64,000 nucleotides of DNA from Batillaria attramentaria (GCA_018292915.2 JACVVK020000086.1:105001-169000), one strand, 5' to 3'. Shown: positions 53,122 through 63,889, counted from the stretch's first letter. The notes: generated by a model not told the origin, from the sequence alone. A program made the numbers and translations.

Positions 53122-53170
53122 ATTGCCGATCTACCGATATCGATGAACATAATTCTTGCCTCTAATGTTG

Positions 53171-53345
53171 GGGGGGACCGGGACAACCGAACGGTAGAGC
53201 GTTGGACATTCAATGCTCGGGTCGTGAGTTCGAATCCCGGCTGGGGTCAAATATTTGTGCTGGCCTTTTTCTCGTCTCCCCGTCTTTGATACCAACCACA
53301 CGTGGCGGAAAAGGACGTTCAACTCCCAAATATTCGCCCACTACT
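53171..53345 (+). mobile_element. SINE1, subfamily B
   Basis: CCGGGACAACCGAACGGTAG head, GGACGTTCAACTCCC tail; followed by a pyrimidine tract. Confidence 0.9.
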
Positions 53346-53349
53346 CCTG

Positions 53350-53480
53350 CCTGTTATTTCTCTTTTTTTCATATTCTTTTCTTCTTTTTCTTCTTTCTTC
53401 TTTATTTATTTTATTTTCCTTTCCGTATCTTACTCTTTTCTGTTCTTTTCTTCTTCTTTTCTTGTGCTTGCCCTCCGTTC
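53350..53480. repeat. polypyrimidine tract, tail of adjacent SINE1
   Basis: CTTTT/TTCTTC-rich; contains CTCTTTTCTGTTCTTTTCTT and TTCTTGTGCTT, also found (reversed) at 52030-52100. Confidence 0.85.
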
Positions 53481-53810
53481 TGTCTTCTAACCTGTCGTAA
53501 ACAGCCTGGCATTTATAGATTACGCGTATTTGTCCAGTCGCGGAAACATCCGTTTCTATATCTCTTTTGTTTCTTCTATTTCTCCTGCCAATAACTGAAG
53601 TATCCTTTTCTATATACCTTCTTTGTCTTCTCCAGATGAACATAAATTCCAAGTCGTTAACACTCCCTTTTCACCTAACGTGCCGGCTTACTAGGGACGC
53701 TAATTCAAGGGATCTGTTAGTGGGTTTCAAAATGTAGGCGCCGGAAAGGACAGAAAAAAAATATAACGGCCAAACATAGCGGAGAGTTCACAAATGCGAA
53801 ACACCAGCAC

Positions 53811-53811
<1 letters not shown>

Positions 53812-53850
<39 letters not shown>

Positions 53851-53992
53851 TTGAATTGACCTGAATTGAACTGGATTGAACTGAATTGAATTATTTTATT
53901 TGGTAGGCCATTGGGCATGCAAAGGTTGGTGGGTATAAATGTGCATGTGCACGGCAAGACTGATTAATCACAGTGGCATGGGGGGGGGGGGG

Positions 53993-54029
<37 letters not shown>

Positions 54030-54065
54030 GCAGAGAGAGAGAGAGGGAGAGAGAGAGAGAGAGAG
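53812..54065. repeat. GA runs, TGAAT decamers and CAGA repeats
   Basis: GA runs at 53812-53848 and 53993-54064 enclose a TGAATTGAAC-type repeat (53849-53892), a TTATTTTATTTG retroposon-like end and (ACAG)n. Confidence 0.85.
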
Positions 54066-54119
54066 TCTGTCGAGTCGAGTATCGATGGCAACGCTAGATT
54101 TGCTCGACAAAGCCGCCGT

Positions 54120-54201
54120 GTAATTCAATTCAATATAACTTTATTGTCTGTCGATGGCAGAAAATTTTCTTCTGGCTCACACACACACACACACACATAC
54201 A

Positions 54202-54280
<79 letters not shown>
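54120..54280. repeat. ATAACTTTATTG segment plus long (AC)n
   Basis: AATTCAATTCAATATAACTT then TATTGTCTGTC, followed by an AC run of about 50 units. The order suits a minus-strand retroposon end or a degraded tail. Confidence 0.85.
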
Positions 54281-54281
<1 letters not shown>

Positions 54282-54354
54282 TTTACCTAGACATATAAAT
54301 CCATACATATTAAACACAGATCCTAATGACAAAACACAGTACATCCATGACGTC

Positions 54355-54480
54355 ATTTTGTGGAAAAAGAAAATGACGTCAATGCGTCATCTTGAAATCA
54401 CCCTTTCCCCATCAAACGACGTCATAGATTTATTGTGTTTTGTCATTGCAAGGCAGAGAGACATCAGATGGGCTGCCATG
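54355..54480 (-). repeat. dispersed family R4, middle fragment
   Basis: AAAATGACGTCAATGCGTCA, TCTTGAAATCACCCTTTCCC and TATTGTGTTTTGTCATTGCA match 47105-47400 outside its SINE1 insertion. Confidence 0.65.
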
Positions 54481-54646
54481 GGGGTTCAGAGGGCGTAGCT
54501 TGTGGGTTATACGTTAATTACAGCCTGGCACTGAGGTTGTTCGGGTAACCCATGAGTGATCGGGGAAGTCACATCCTGGGATAGGGATACAAGCGAACAA
54601 AGTTTTTGGTGGCTACATCTTTTGCGTGGTGGCTAAGCACACGAAA

Positions 54647-54815
54647 ACTTGCACGGCCGGCACCGCAGGTGCCGTAGTTCCCGGGCCTGGTTAATGCCGG
54701 GATATTTATGACAGGAAGTGCGGAATGCGGCCCTGTCCCGCAGTCCCAAACCAAACGGACGTCCATAGCGTCATCTTACCATCATCCTCATCTCCATCAT
54801 CATGCATAATAAAAA
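54647..54815 (+). mobile_element. SINE4, body only
   Basis: GGCCGGCACCGCAGGTGCCG, TTAATGCCGGGATATTTATG and CATCATCTTACC-type sequence match 15580-15730; the tRNA-like head is missing. Confidence 0.75.
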
Positions 54816-55434
54816 CTGCCCCAGCTTCATGACTAGCACTGAGACAGCATGGGGCCGATGAAGGTCTCGTTCCCACAGCCAGCGCACGTCAATGCCAGTA
54901 TCACATTCAAAGCTCTATTAATAGAGCGTGCATACGCACTTACAAGCGTAAATGTTAAATACAAAAAAAAAAAAACCAAGTTGTTTGTTGTGACGCCTCG
55001 AATATCGGTCATTAACTCAGAGACCTCCCCTCCCCCCCCCCTCCCCCCCCCCCCCCCCGTGTCTTTGACATAAAAGGGTGTTTAGAAGCTGGGAAGCTGC
55101 CACAGCGTCAGTTTAAAGTGGAGTTTTATACACTGATCGTGATGTGAATAGAGCCAAAAAAATAATAAAAAAAAAACAGCACGAGCAACACAGAACTGAC
55201 GTAAATGTATGACTACGTATACCTGCGCATCGATCCGAAAGCGAGGCTCGATTGACATTTAGAAATGGAGTCAGTCGCGTCGGCTGCATTCAGTCAAATG
55301 CTAGAAAGAACGCACACAGAAGAAATAACGAGAACGTAACAAAAGAAATGAAAAAGTGAATCACCAACGTTCTAGATTCTCCTAAGTCAGCTGTTTTTCA
55401 GCGACAATAGGATTAAAGGAACCACGTTAAAGGG
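54816..55434. other. no supported gene; C runs
   Basis: C homopolymers at 55030-55058. Otherwise normal-complexity sequence. Confidence 0.3.
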
Positions 55435-55645
55435 GTTAATTCCAGCTTTGCTGAGCCAATCGTTTCGGAACAATTTCGTTCGCGATTGTACCTGTAACCT
55501 CGAAATACTCTATCGTGATGATTAGTACAGCTCGTAATGCGATACACCGTTGCTTACACTTTGCGCGAGCGGTCGAAACATTCAAATTCTACGACTGTTG
55601 TTACACTGCTAGAACGAGCGGTGTGATCGCCGCATCAACGATCAT
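55435..55645 (-). repeat. dispersed family R7, partial
   Basis: CGTGATGATTAGTACAGCTC, TAATGCGATACA and GCGCGAGCGGTCGAAACATT are the reverse complement of the R7 core. Confidence 0.65.
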
Positions 55646-55659
55646 CGATCGCGCTCTTT

Positions 55660-56082
55660 CATCATCATCATCATCATCATCATCATGAGTACTGTCTAGT
55701 CGCTTTACCCAATTTCATGAATCGGCTCAAAGCGCCGCGAACTGAACCCAACACGCACGCTCACGTGAATCACAAGCATTCTCTCACACACTGGACATAA
55801 ACATATTACAATCACGTGGTGCGAAGGGTCAGCTCAGCTATTAACATATCAGAATTTAGAATTGCATTTATTTTTCAAAATTTGTGGGCTGAACATTTCC
55901 AAAGCAGAGGGGGGGGGGGGGGGGGGGAAGCCGGAGTACCCGGAGAGAACCCCCGACGATCGGCCCGAATGAACGGTGCCACATACGAGAAGGTATAATT
56001 CTTTGCCCCCGAATGGGACTCGAACCCCTGCCCTCACTCATTGGTGAGAAGTCTCTTTAACCACTAGACCACCGACCGCCCC
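55660..56082 (-). mobile_element. SINE2, full length
   Basis: (ATC)n tail, CAAAGCGCCGCGAACTGAAC, ACAATCACGTGGTGCGAAGG, an expanded G run (55909-55926), and the head (CCACTAGACCACCGACCGCC). Confidence 0.92.
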
Positions 56083-56409
56083 AGAAGGTCGGTTCCGAGC
56101 AACGTGCTTGAAACGCTATGCCTGCTGTGCGATACATGCTGTGTGTCTTTCGACAGCTGAGCCTAAGTATGTGCTGACACTTGTCGACATCGGCAGTACA
56201 ACTAAAAGCCACGAGTGAAGCTGTATATCCGCTCAATGGCCGGGACTTGTGGCAGGCGTGACAGTCAGCAAAGTTTACGTGGGGTTTAAATCAGGTGATT
56301 TATTTGTTTTCGACAGAAGAAAAGACGAAATTTACTCGTATAGACAAGAAAACAACAGAAAAGAAAAGAAAGCAAAAGAAACAAAATAAAGCAAAAGAAA
56401 AGAAAAGAC

Positions 56410-56500
56410 AACACAACACAACACAACACAACACAACACAACACAACACAACACAACACAACACAACACAACACAACACAACACAACACAACACAACACA
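56410..56500. repeat. (ACAAC)n pentanucleotide microsatellite
   Basis: About 18 perfect ACAAC units; the only long pentamer run in the window. Confidence 0.97.
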
Positions 56501-57095
56501 CTCCCTCTTCATAAAACACAAAAGCAGCTTGTAATAACAAGTTCTTGAATATGAACAATTGTAAGCCACAAACAAATTCAAAAACCAACTTGCAGAGATC
56601 CAGACCTACATAAACTCAACAGACTATCCAGGGGGAGAAAAAAACAAAACAAAAACGTTTTACTAAACGCTACGATAAATGTATTCTGAATAGAAACAGT
56701 TAAAAAAAAAAAAAACCTAATCTAATCTAGTTTCTTATGTTGTCTACCAAACCGCCACAACCGTTATTTCAAACCACAAGATAAAATTAATACTCTCTCC
56801 TTCTTGTAAACTGATCCTGACATACACATTTCTCTCAGTGAACAGCCGTACATTGAAAGGTCAGCATACCTAATTTTTGACTACACGCGAACGAATGTTT
56901 GGGAAGAACTACCGCACATCTGATGCTGGTTGAAAATGTCTGCCAATTCATGTTCCAAAACATCCCATGTGGATCGATTCTACTCCGCAATAAATACAGA
57001 ATACTGAACGAGCTGGGGGAGGAATTTACGATTTGTATCTACACGAGTGAATTTAAAGCGACGTGACTGAGCTGGAGATCGGAGACGAAGGCATC
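56501..57095. other. no supported gene
   Basis: AT-rich normal-complexity sequence with a short A run. Confidence 0.3.
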
Positions 57096-57466
57096 ATGGC
57101 CCCGTTTACATTACAGAGGGCTCTGAGGGCGCCCCTAGAGTTACACAATCGTGGAAGGGGAGCTGTTACGTCACGTGCTCTCGAGGAATGTGACATATTC
57201 AAGATGGCAGCGTCCAGAAAGCACGTGTTTTTGTATGCCTGGCAGAAAAACAAACAAACCGATCTTTCGCCAGTTGCAAAAATGGCCTGTTGCTACGGTG
57301 ACACAGGGCCCCACGTGACGTGACGAAAGCGGCCTAAGCTAAAGCGCCCTCAGACTACCCACTGTAGGTAGTCTGAGAGCGGTGCGCTTTCGGAGCGGTT
57401 TGTCCAAGTGTAAACGCGACAGGGCGCTCTCAGGGCGGTATTTTAAGCTAATGTAAACGGGGCCAT
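57096..57466. mobile_element. MITE with 18-bp TIRs and an internal hairpin, 371 bp
   Basis: ATGGCCCCGTTTACATTA at the left and its exact complement at the right end (57449-57466) are perfect TIRs. The interior holds CTCAGACTACC CACTGTA GGTAGTCTGAG (57353-57381), an 11-bp perfect hairpin. It also has a short frame opening AAGATGGCAGCGTCCAGAAA. Only AT could be a duplication, so the superfamily is not assigned. Confidence 0.82.
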
Positions 57467-57504
57467 GTTAGAGTGTGATTGTCCAGGGTTATACAGGCTA
57501 CAGT

Positions 57505-57600
57505 GTCGTCGATGAAATCACTTATTCAAGTCTGACTTGAAAACGCATCTGTTCCGACTGGCTTTCGACTAGGTCCGCTCACCTCCGGATTCAGCTGCTC

Positions 57601-57689
<89 letters not shown>

Positions 57690-57775
57690 ACATTTGTTTG
57701 GTATGAATGCAGGAGTGCGCACACTGAGTCATTTTGAGAGAATTTTGCGCTATATGAGTAATAATAATAATAATG
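57505..57775 (+). mobile_element. LINE 3' end (CR1/L2/Rex1-like), (TAA)n tail
   Basis: The frame at 57524-57572 reads FKSDLKTHLFRLAFD-stop, the LINE C-terminus. The 3' UTR holds a (GCGT)n(TG)n tract (57603-57686) and ends GAATTTTGCGCTATATGAGT then AATAATAAT. It abuts the tail of the SINE2 on the opposite strand. Confidence 0.78.
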
Positions 57776-58149
57776 AGTATTGGAAAGGCGCTTTACCCAA
57801 TTTCATGAATCGGCTCAAAGCGCCGCGAACTGAACCCAACACTCACGCTTACGTGAATCACACGCATTCTCTCACACACTGGACATAAATACATTACAAT
57901 CACGTGGTGCAGCTATTTGAATTTCGGAATTTAGAATGGCATTTCTTTTTCAAATTTGGTGGGGGGCTGAACATTTCCAAAGCAGAGGGGGAAGGAAGCC
58001 GGAGTACCCGGAGAGAACCCCCCGACGATAGGCCCGAATGAACGGTGCCACACACGAGAAGGAAAAATTCTTCGCCCCGAGTGGGACTCGGACCCCTGAC
58101 CTCTCGCACTGGTGACGAGTCTCTTAACCACTGGACCACCGACCGCCCC
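57760..58149 (-). mobile_element. SINE2, full length
   Basis: AAT tail shared with the LINE end, then GGCGCTTTACCCAATTTCAT through the head CCACTGGACCACCGACCGCC. Confidence 0.92.
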
Positions 58150-58286
58150 GAGTACAATTCATTCTTGGCCGTAGTCACCGCAATGGTCTCAGGCACTACG
58201 CTCTGGCCCAAGTGACTGATCAGCATGCACAGAATCAGAGCATTATTTTGATGAAAAAATTTTCCCCATGTTGCACACCTGTCGTA

Positions 58287-58622
58287 CGTATTGAGACCAT
58301 AAGCTCATGTCAAATAAGCGCGAACGAAATTCAGTATTCGAACAATTAACCTGGAAGAGACGGCGATTGGGAGTGGGTGTTTTGAGGGTTTAACGTCCTT
58401 TTTCCCCCACCACGTACGGGCGATATCAAAAGACGAGGCAACGATCAAAAAGCACAAATATTTGGCCCTAGCCGGGGATATCATACGAACTCACGGCCCG
58501 AGCATTAGAAGTCCAACGCTCTACCATTCGACCACCCCGGCTCCCCGTATTGAGACAAGCTCATGTCAACTGAGCGCTGGCGAAATTAACCGAAGAATTA
58601 ATTTGGAAGAGAAAGAGAGCGG
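58287..58622. repeat. ~80-bp direct repeat flanking a SINE1
   Basis: Copy 1 (58287-58365) and copy 2 (58546-58622) share CGTATTGAGAC, AAGCTCATGTCAA, AGCGC, CGAAATT and TGGAAGAGA with small gaps. The SINE1 lies between them. Confidence 0.8.
58366..58545 (-). mobile_element. SINE1, subfamily A, between long direct repeats
   Basis: GGGTTTAACGTCC tail, GCCGGGGATATCATACGAAC head with a small insertion; bounded by the ~80-bp duplication instead of a short TSD. Confidence 0.9.
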
Positions 58623-58770
58623 AAGAGATCTGGTCATAACACAATGCGACAGACAACCTGGCAGAACGGGCAGCGAGCAACCCATCTGATCAGGGCTAAC
58701 GAACCAAACAGATTCATTTCCTCAAAACAAAAAAAAACAAAAAAATAAATAAATACCAAAGCAATTTGGT

Positions 58771-58919
58771 CAATGCTCGGGTCGTGAGTTCGAATCCCGG
58801 CTGGGGCAAAATATTTGTGCTGGCCTTTTTCTCGTTGCCCCGTCTTTGATATCATCCCTACGTGGTGGAAAAAGACGTTAAACTCCCAAACACCCACCCC
58901 ACCCCACCCCACCCACAAC
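58771..58919 (+). mobile_element. SINE1, subfamily B, 5'-truncated, 11-bp TSD
   Basis: Starts inside the head at CAATGCTCGGGTCGTGAG. AGCAATTTGGT occurs at 58760-58770 and 58920-58930, so truncation happened at insertion. Confidence 0.94.
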
Positions 58920-58930
58920 AGCAATTTGGT

Positions 58931-59427
58931 GTTCCTTTCATCTAAGATTAGTTGTTTATTTAGAAATTTGAATAAATCTGCTTTTACGCGGAGACGTGGC
59001 TGTAGGCGTTGGCCAGACGGCATGACGTAGGTGGTTGTTTGCGCATGCGCTGCTGAAACAGATTTACCGTATTTATACTACTGAAATTTGCGGAAAGGCG
59101 CTAAGCACCATAGATCTTACAGACGCCTAGGCCTTTTTTTTTGTTGTTTTCAGATCACGGTAGCGTACTTCACAGCACCCACACTCAACGGATCCATATA
59201 CATGATCGGAATTCCCCCGCAAGATAAGCTTTTGGCAATGTCTGGGTCCCCGTCTAACCAAATTGAATCTGAAGCTCATCGAAAAAGGGTCTTCTTCTTT
59301 CTTATTTTTTTGTTCGATGCTTCCCCGTTTTCATTTCGTACCCCCTTCTAAACCCCGCAGCTTCCCTGCCGTTCCAATAGGCAATACAAAGTGCATGCAC
59401 CAGAAACAAGCTTACAGAAGTGCTCGA
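58931..59427. other. no supported gene
   Basis: Normal-complexity sequence ending at a C/A homopolymer (59429-59471). Confidence 0.3.
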
Positions 59428-59458
<31 letters not shown>

Positions 59459-59784
59459 AAAAAAAAAAAAAATTCTTGTCAAATATCATACATGACGGTT
59501 TTTTTTTTTTTTTTTTTTAATAGCAATGAATGGTCTTCGATTCCAAGATGCCCTTAGGAGGAAAATGCTCGATTGAGTTTTAATCTCATCGGTCGAATAC
59601 AGGTCGCTACGGGCGAGGGAGGACTGGGGGTAATCTATTGTTACAAGGACCAGAGGGTTTTTGTTTTGTTTTTTTTGGTTGGATCTGTCGCGGTTTTTGC
59701 TTTGGAGCAGGGGCAAAACTTCGGGCAGCGAGACAGTGTGCGTTCTTGTCTGCTTCTCTCAAGTTTCTTTACGCGCATCACTGG

Positions 59785-59970
59785 ACACCCGGGTTATCCA
59801 AGCAGGTAGAGCGTTGGTCTGTCACTGATCGGGCTGTGAGTTCGAATCCTGGCTGGAGGGGGGGGGGGGGGGGAGGGAGTGGGGGGGGGGGGGGGCAAAA
59901 CTTTGTGCTGGGTTACAACGGCCAGTTGGCTACGTCATTCAGTCAGCGAGTGTTTATAATTAATTTTGCC
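59785..59970 (+). mobile_element. tRNA-like SINE1 relative, diverged
   Basis: CCGGGTTATCCAAGCAGGTA and GTGAGTTCGAATCCTGGCTG form a head-like unit, followed by G runs (59859-59895) and CAAAACTTTGTGCTGG. Confidence 0.6.
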
Positions 59971-60009
59971 AGTAAACAACAGTCAGTTACACACACTAGA
60001 CGCACACTA

Positions 60010-60048
<39 letters not shown>

Positions 60049-60115
60049 GCACGCACATGCGCACACACACAGAGGGAGGAGGGGGGGGGGGGAGAGAGAG
60101 AGAGAGAGAGAGAGG
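60010..60115. repeat. (AC)n/(ACGC)n, G run and (GA)n
   Basis: Adjacent simple tracts of three types within 110 bp. Confidence 0.93.
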
Positions 60116-60331
60116 AGAGAAAAAAAACAACCCAACACTTATCTTACAAGACACATTTCATAGTCAACATGTCTACGTTTCGTAGTCGTGCCTTCACTAG
60201 GAGCAAATAACAATACATATAACTGTTTTCTACAGAACGTATAACTGTCGATCATTCAGACTCCTTTATCTCGACACCCTCTCAACCCCCCTCCCCCCTT
60301 CTCCCCAACCGCCATTTCCCCCTCCCGACAA

Positions 60332-60690
60332 CGTCATAAACGGTATTTGTAGAGCGCATTTCTTTAAATAAAACTCAATGCGCCAATCACTCACCGACAC
60401 TCGCACATATTTTACAGCAATGGACAGACATACACTGGTGATACAGACTAGTGAAACAGGAAATTGCTGGAGTTAGTTATTTGTGGCTTTACGTAAGCAA
60501 CAAAGGCTTATACAAGGCTAATTCGCGGCTGAGGGAAGTACTGGAAGAAACTGCTCTGGAAAACAGACAGTGTGGGCGCATTTCTCAGATTTGCAGGCAG
60601 AGAATTCCGAAAGGCTGGAGCGGAAAAAATGAAAGAGCACACGCCAAAAGAGACTGCTCCAACCCTTTCACCTCCCACGCCCCCCCCCCC
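60332..60690 (-). mobile_element. LINE 3' end (CR1/L2/Rex1-like) with SINE3-tail insertion
   Basis: The minus frame reads CSFIFSAPAFRNSLPANLRN then APTLSVFQSS, the LINE C-terminus. Its 3' UTR and end (GGCGCATTGAGTTTTATTT, AAATGCGCTCTACAAATACC) match the copy at 61395-61742. At about 60473-60541 a SINE3-tail-like piece (GTTAGTTATTTGTGGCTTTA, CTAATTCGCGGCTGAGGGAA) is inserted relative to that copy. Confidence 0.78.
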
Positions 60691-61180
60691 CCCCCCATAA
60701 CCATCATCTACAAACATTTAAACTGTTGTTGACCAGACAGTCCTACTGAACAAACAAGCACTCGTCACGACCATTCAGTATCTACACCCTCAGACCCGGT
60801 CTACCGTGATCTAGAAAACGGGCATAAGCGCCGTCAGTTTGATAGGCAAATAGGTCTTTTTTCTTCCCCCAGATCAAGGCAGTGACGCGTCGATGTCTGA
60901 TCCCACTCTATAAAGCACACGCTAATCGCGACGTCCCGCAGAATGACAGAAAATTGAGAACTTGTAGCCATTGCGGGCCGGCTCGTATCAGTCGGGGGCG
61001 ATCGGTCTGTGAGATATTAACTCTTCTCTCTCGGAGCCGTGGTTGTAAACTCCCGACGCGGGGCAGTATGTCATCTAGCTGCGGTCCATAACTACACCCG
61101 ACCGTAAAGGATTCATACAATGCCCACGATCAGATAGTGCCGTCTGCGTGTTTTGTGTCTATGTGTCTGAGTAGGAGTAG
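60691..61180. other. no supported gene
   Basis: Normal-complexity sequence with a CpG-richer patch at 60880-61080. Confidence 0.3.
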
Positions 61181-61257
61181 AATAATGTCCTTAGATGGGA
61201 GAGGTTTTGTCCGGGAAGTATGGTGCAGCGTCGTGATTCTGTTTGGTATCTTTGGTC

Positions 61258-61365
61258 TCCCGACTGTGGCCAAATATTTGTGCTGGCCTTTTTCTCATTT
61301 GCCCCGTCTTTGATATCACCCATCAGTGGTGGAAAAGGACGTTGAACTCCCAAACACCCTCCCGC
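61258..61365 (+). mobile_element. SINE1, 5'-truncated, 10-bp TSD
   Basis: ATCTTTGGTC at 61248-61257 and 61366-61375; the copy starts at TCCCGACTGTGGCCAAATAT. Confidence 0.92.
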
Positions 61366-61389
61366 ATCTTTGGTCGGTATAATGCTGTT

Positions 61390-61394
<5 letters not shown>

Positions 61395-61420
<26 letters not shown>

Positions 61421-61742
61421 ATGACATTTGTAGGGCGCATTTCTTTGGATAAACTCAATGCGCCAATCACTCACCGACACTCACGCACATTTTACAAACA
61501 GTAGACAGACATACACTGGTAAAACTGACTAGTTGCTGACACGGGAAATTACTGGAAAGCTTTACAAAAGAGGAACTTAAAAACAGACAGTGCGGGCGCG
61601 TTTCTCGGATGTGCTGGCGGCGAATTCCAAAAGGTTGGTGCACAAAACTGAAACAGCGCTCGCCAAAGGATTTCAGGTTGCGCTTGGGAATTTTGAGAAG
61701 CGTCTCGGACGACGACCGGAGGGTTCGCGACGGTTGATAGGT
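61395..61742 (-). mobile_element. LINE 3' end (CR1/L2/Rex1-like), (TTG)n tail
   Basis: Minus frames, joined over a frameshift, give RNLKSFGERCFSFV and TTFWNSPPAHPRNAPALSVF then KFLFCKAF. The tail is (TTG)n (61395-61420 on the plus strand as CAA). The frameshift shows it is dead. Confidence 0.8.
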
Positions 61743-61900
61743 GACGAGTGAAGCCGAAACCCTAGATCAACTTGTCACTCAACCGCTCTCTCCTTCCCTC
61801 TACTCCACCACTGTACGAAGAATTGTCTGCAAGGTCACCAAGGGAAGTAAGCCGTATTGTTGTCGTATTTCTGTTTTGGTATTTGGTATCTTTGGTCAAT

Positions 61901-62150
61901 ATAATAATGATGATGATAATAATAATAATGAGTATTGTATAGGCGCTTTACCCAATTTCACTAATCGGCTCAAAGCGCCGCGAACTGAACCCAACACGCA
62001 TGCTCACGTGAATCACACGCATTCTTTCACACACTGGACATAAACACATTACAATCACGTGGTGCAGAAGGGTCAGCTCAGCTATTTAAATTTCGGACTT
62101 TAGAATTGCATTTGTTTTTTCAAATTTGGTGGGCTGAACATTTCCAAAGC
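61901..62150 (-). mobile_element. SINE2, 5'-truncated
   Basis: (AAT/GAT)n tail through CAAATTTGGTGGGCTGAACA; the head is absent. Confidence 0.9.
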
Positions 62151-62374
62151 TGTAATGCTGTTTAAAGCCCAGATCAATTTGCCAGCCAATCCCTCTCTCC
62201 TTCACCCCACTTCACTCTTGTATGTAGGCGGATTGTCTCCATGTTCACCAAGAAGCTAGAATCCTCCCTGTATAATTGCGCAAGCGAATAAACATGTTTC
62301 TTATGCTGGTTTTTCTTTTGTGTTCCTCTTGCTTTTTTTTTGTTCTTCTAAAGAATATGTACGTGTCCAAACTA

Positions 62375-62790
62375 CAGTCTTCACAAAAAGTTAAGGACCA
62401 GTCAACATAATGGGTGACAGTTTCAATAAATCAGAAAAAATAAACGAATAAAATTTTTCCCGTAAAATTCGGTAGCAAGGTGAAGGGGTAATTAGTGGAC
62501 ATGGCGACCACTGTGTGGATGGCACGTGCGCGTCACACAGCATGCTTGGCGCGTTTGAAAATCTGCAATTTCGGCAAAACTAGACCGAGTTTCAGTGTTT
62601 AGTGAGCGATACCTGCGGCTTTCTGCACGGCAAAAATGAGATGCAGGTCAAAGAATGCATCCCTGGTAAGGAACTGTGCTCATTTGTTTGCCTACATAAG
62701 CCACCGTTTCAGCGATGTTCAGCACTACACCAGCATGCCACCACGACAAAAGTTGAATGATATTTGGTCCTTAACTTTTTGTGAAGGCTG
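62375..62790. mobile_element. Tc1/mariner-type deletion derivative, 416 bp
   Basis: TIRs of about 27 bp begin CAGTCTTCACAAAAAGTTAA, with one mismatch between the two ends. TA duplications are at 62373-62374 and 62791-62792. Near the right end ATG at 62739 opens MPPRQKLND before running into the right TIR. This strongly resembles the first residues of Tc1-like transposases. The element thus keeps a leader and a start codon, with the rest of the gene deleted. The TIR is related to that at 7459-7691. Confidence 0.92.
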
Positions 62791-62799
62791 TAGTTCAGG

Positions 62800-62972
62800 G
62801 CGGGTGTTCGAGAGTTTAACGTCCATTTCCACCACGTATGGGTGATATCAAAGATGAGGCAACGTGAAAAAAAGGCCAGCACAAATATTTACCCCCCAGC
62901 GGGGATTCGAACTCCCGACCCAAGCATTGAAAGTCCAACGCTCTACCGTCCGGCTATCCCCGCTCCCTAAAC
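62800..62972 (-). mobile_element. SINE1, subfamily B, 9-bp TSD
   Basis: TAGTTCAGG at 62791-62799 and 62973-62981. The TSD includes the TA duplication of the neighbouring Tc1-like element, so this insertion came later. Confidence 0.92.
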
Positions 62973-62984
62973 TAGTTCAGGATT

Positions 62985-63163
62985 GACTTCTCTTTCTACT
63001 GTTGGCACTCAAGCATTCTCCTACGCGGGTCCTTCAGTCTGGAATTTCCTACCTCATTCACTCCGCCAGCGCAGAGGCCCTAACCCAATGCTCTGTTAAG
63101 TTTCCACTTGTTATCGTATTATATCTTAAGCGCTTTGAACTGTTATTTATTGCCATGTTACAG
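62985..63163 (+). mobile_element. LINE 3' end (CR1/L2/Rex1-like)
   Basis: The plus frame reads TVGTQAFSYAGPSVWNFLPH then SLRQRRG, matching the GxRxFSxAxPxxWNxLP motif. The UTR ends TTGCCATGTTACAGCGTTAT and passes into the ATT/ATC tract. Confidence 0.72.
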
Positions 63164-63575
63164 CGTTATATTATTATCATTATTATTATTATTATCATTA
63201 TTATTATCATCATTATTATCATTATTATTATCATGATTATTATTATTATCATCATCATTATTATTATCATTATTATTATTATCATCATCATCATCATCAT
63301 CATCATTAACAGCATTATTATCATGATTATTATTATTATCACCATTATTATCATCATCATCATCATTAACAGCATTATTATCATGACTATTATTATTATC
63401 ATCATCATTATTATCATTATCATCACCACCATCATTTTTTATTATTATTATCGTAATTCTTATTATCATTATTATCATTATATTATTATTATAATTATTA
63501 TCATTATCATCATCATTATCATCATTATTATCTTTATCATCATCGTCATCATCATTATTATTATATTATTACAAC
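63164..63575. repeat. (ATT)n/(ATC)n tract of ~410 bp, LINE tail
   Basis: Mixed ATT and ATC trinucleotides with two near-identical blocks around CATTAACAGCATTATTATCA (63303 and 63363). The Ile and Asn/Asp repeat ORFs are artefacts. Confidence 0.93.
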
Positions 63576-63774
63576 AAACAAGCAAAAGACTACTGTATAC
63601 AATTTGCTGTTCCCGCGGCCATGATGCAGCTTTATGTCACCTGCGTTTACCCTGATGTCAGTGTTTGTCGCTTGTGCGAGCGTAGGTGTGAAAAGTAATT
63701 TCGCTTCAGTTGTAGCGGCGTTGCTGCAAGCTCTCTCTCTCTCTCTCCCTCTCTCTTACTGCGTGTGGACAATA

Positions 63775-63776
<2 letters not shown>

Positions 63777-63830
<54 letters not shown>
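63777..63830. repeat. (TG)n microsatellite
   Basis: A TG run of about 27 units, preceded by CT. Confidence 0.97.
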
Positions 63831-63834
<4 letters not shown>

Positions 63835-63889
63835 CGTTGTCCTTACTTATTATCTCCTCTTTTCTTTTCCCCTTTTTTCTCTTTTTTTT

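Larger units (their letters stand above)
61185..62270. repeat. old degenerate local repeat hosting several insertions
   Basis: TTTGGTATCTTTGGTC, TAATGCTGTTTAAA, AGATCAACTTGTCACTCAAC / AGATCAATTTGCCAGCCAAT and ATTGTCTGCAAGGTCACCAA / ATTGTCTCCATGTTCACCAA occur at 61243-61390, 61765-61900 and 62150-62260. A SINE1, a LINE end and a truncated SINE2 lie within or between the units. Confidence 0.65.

Noticed and set aside
63002..63655. Long poly-Ile ORF
   Set aside because: Translation of an ATT/ATC tract that is the tail of a LINE; low complexity only.
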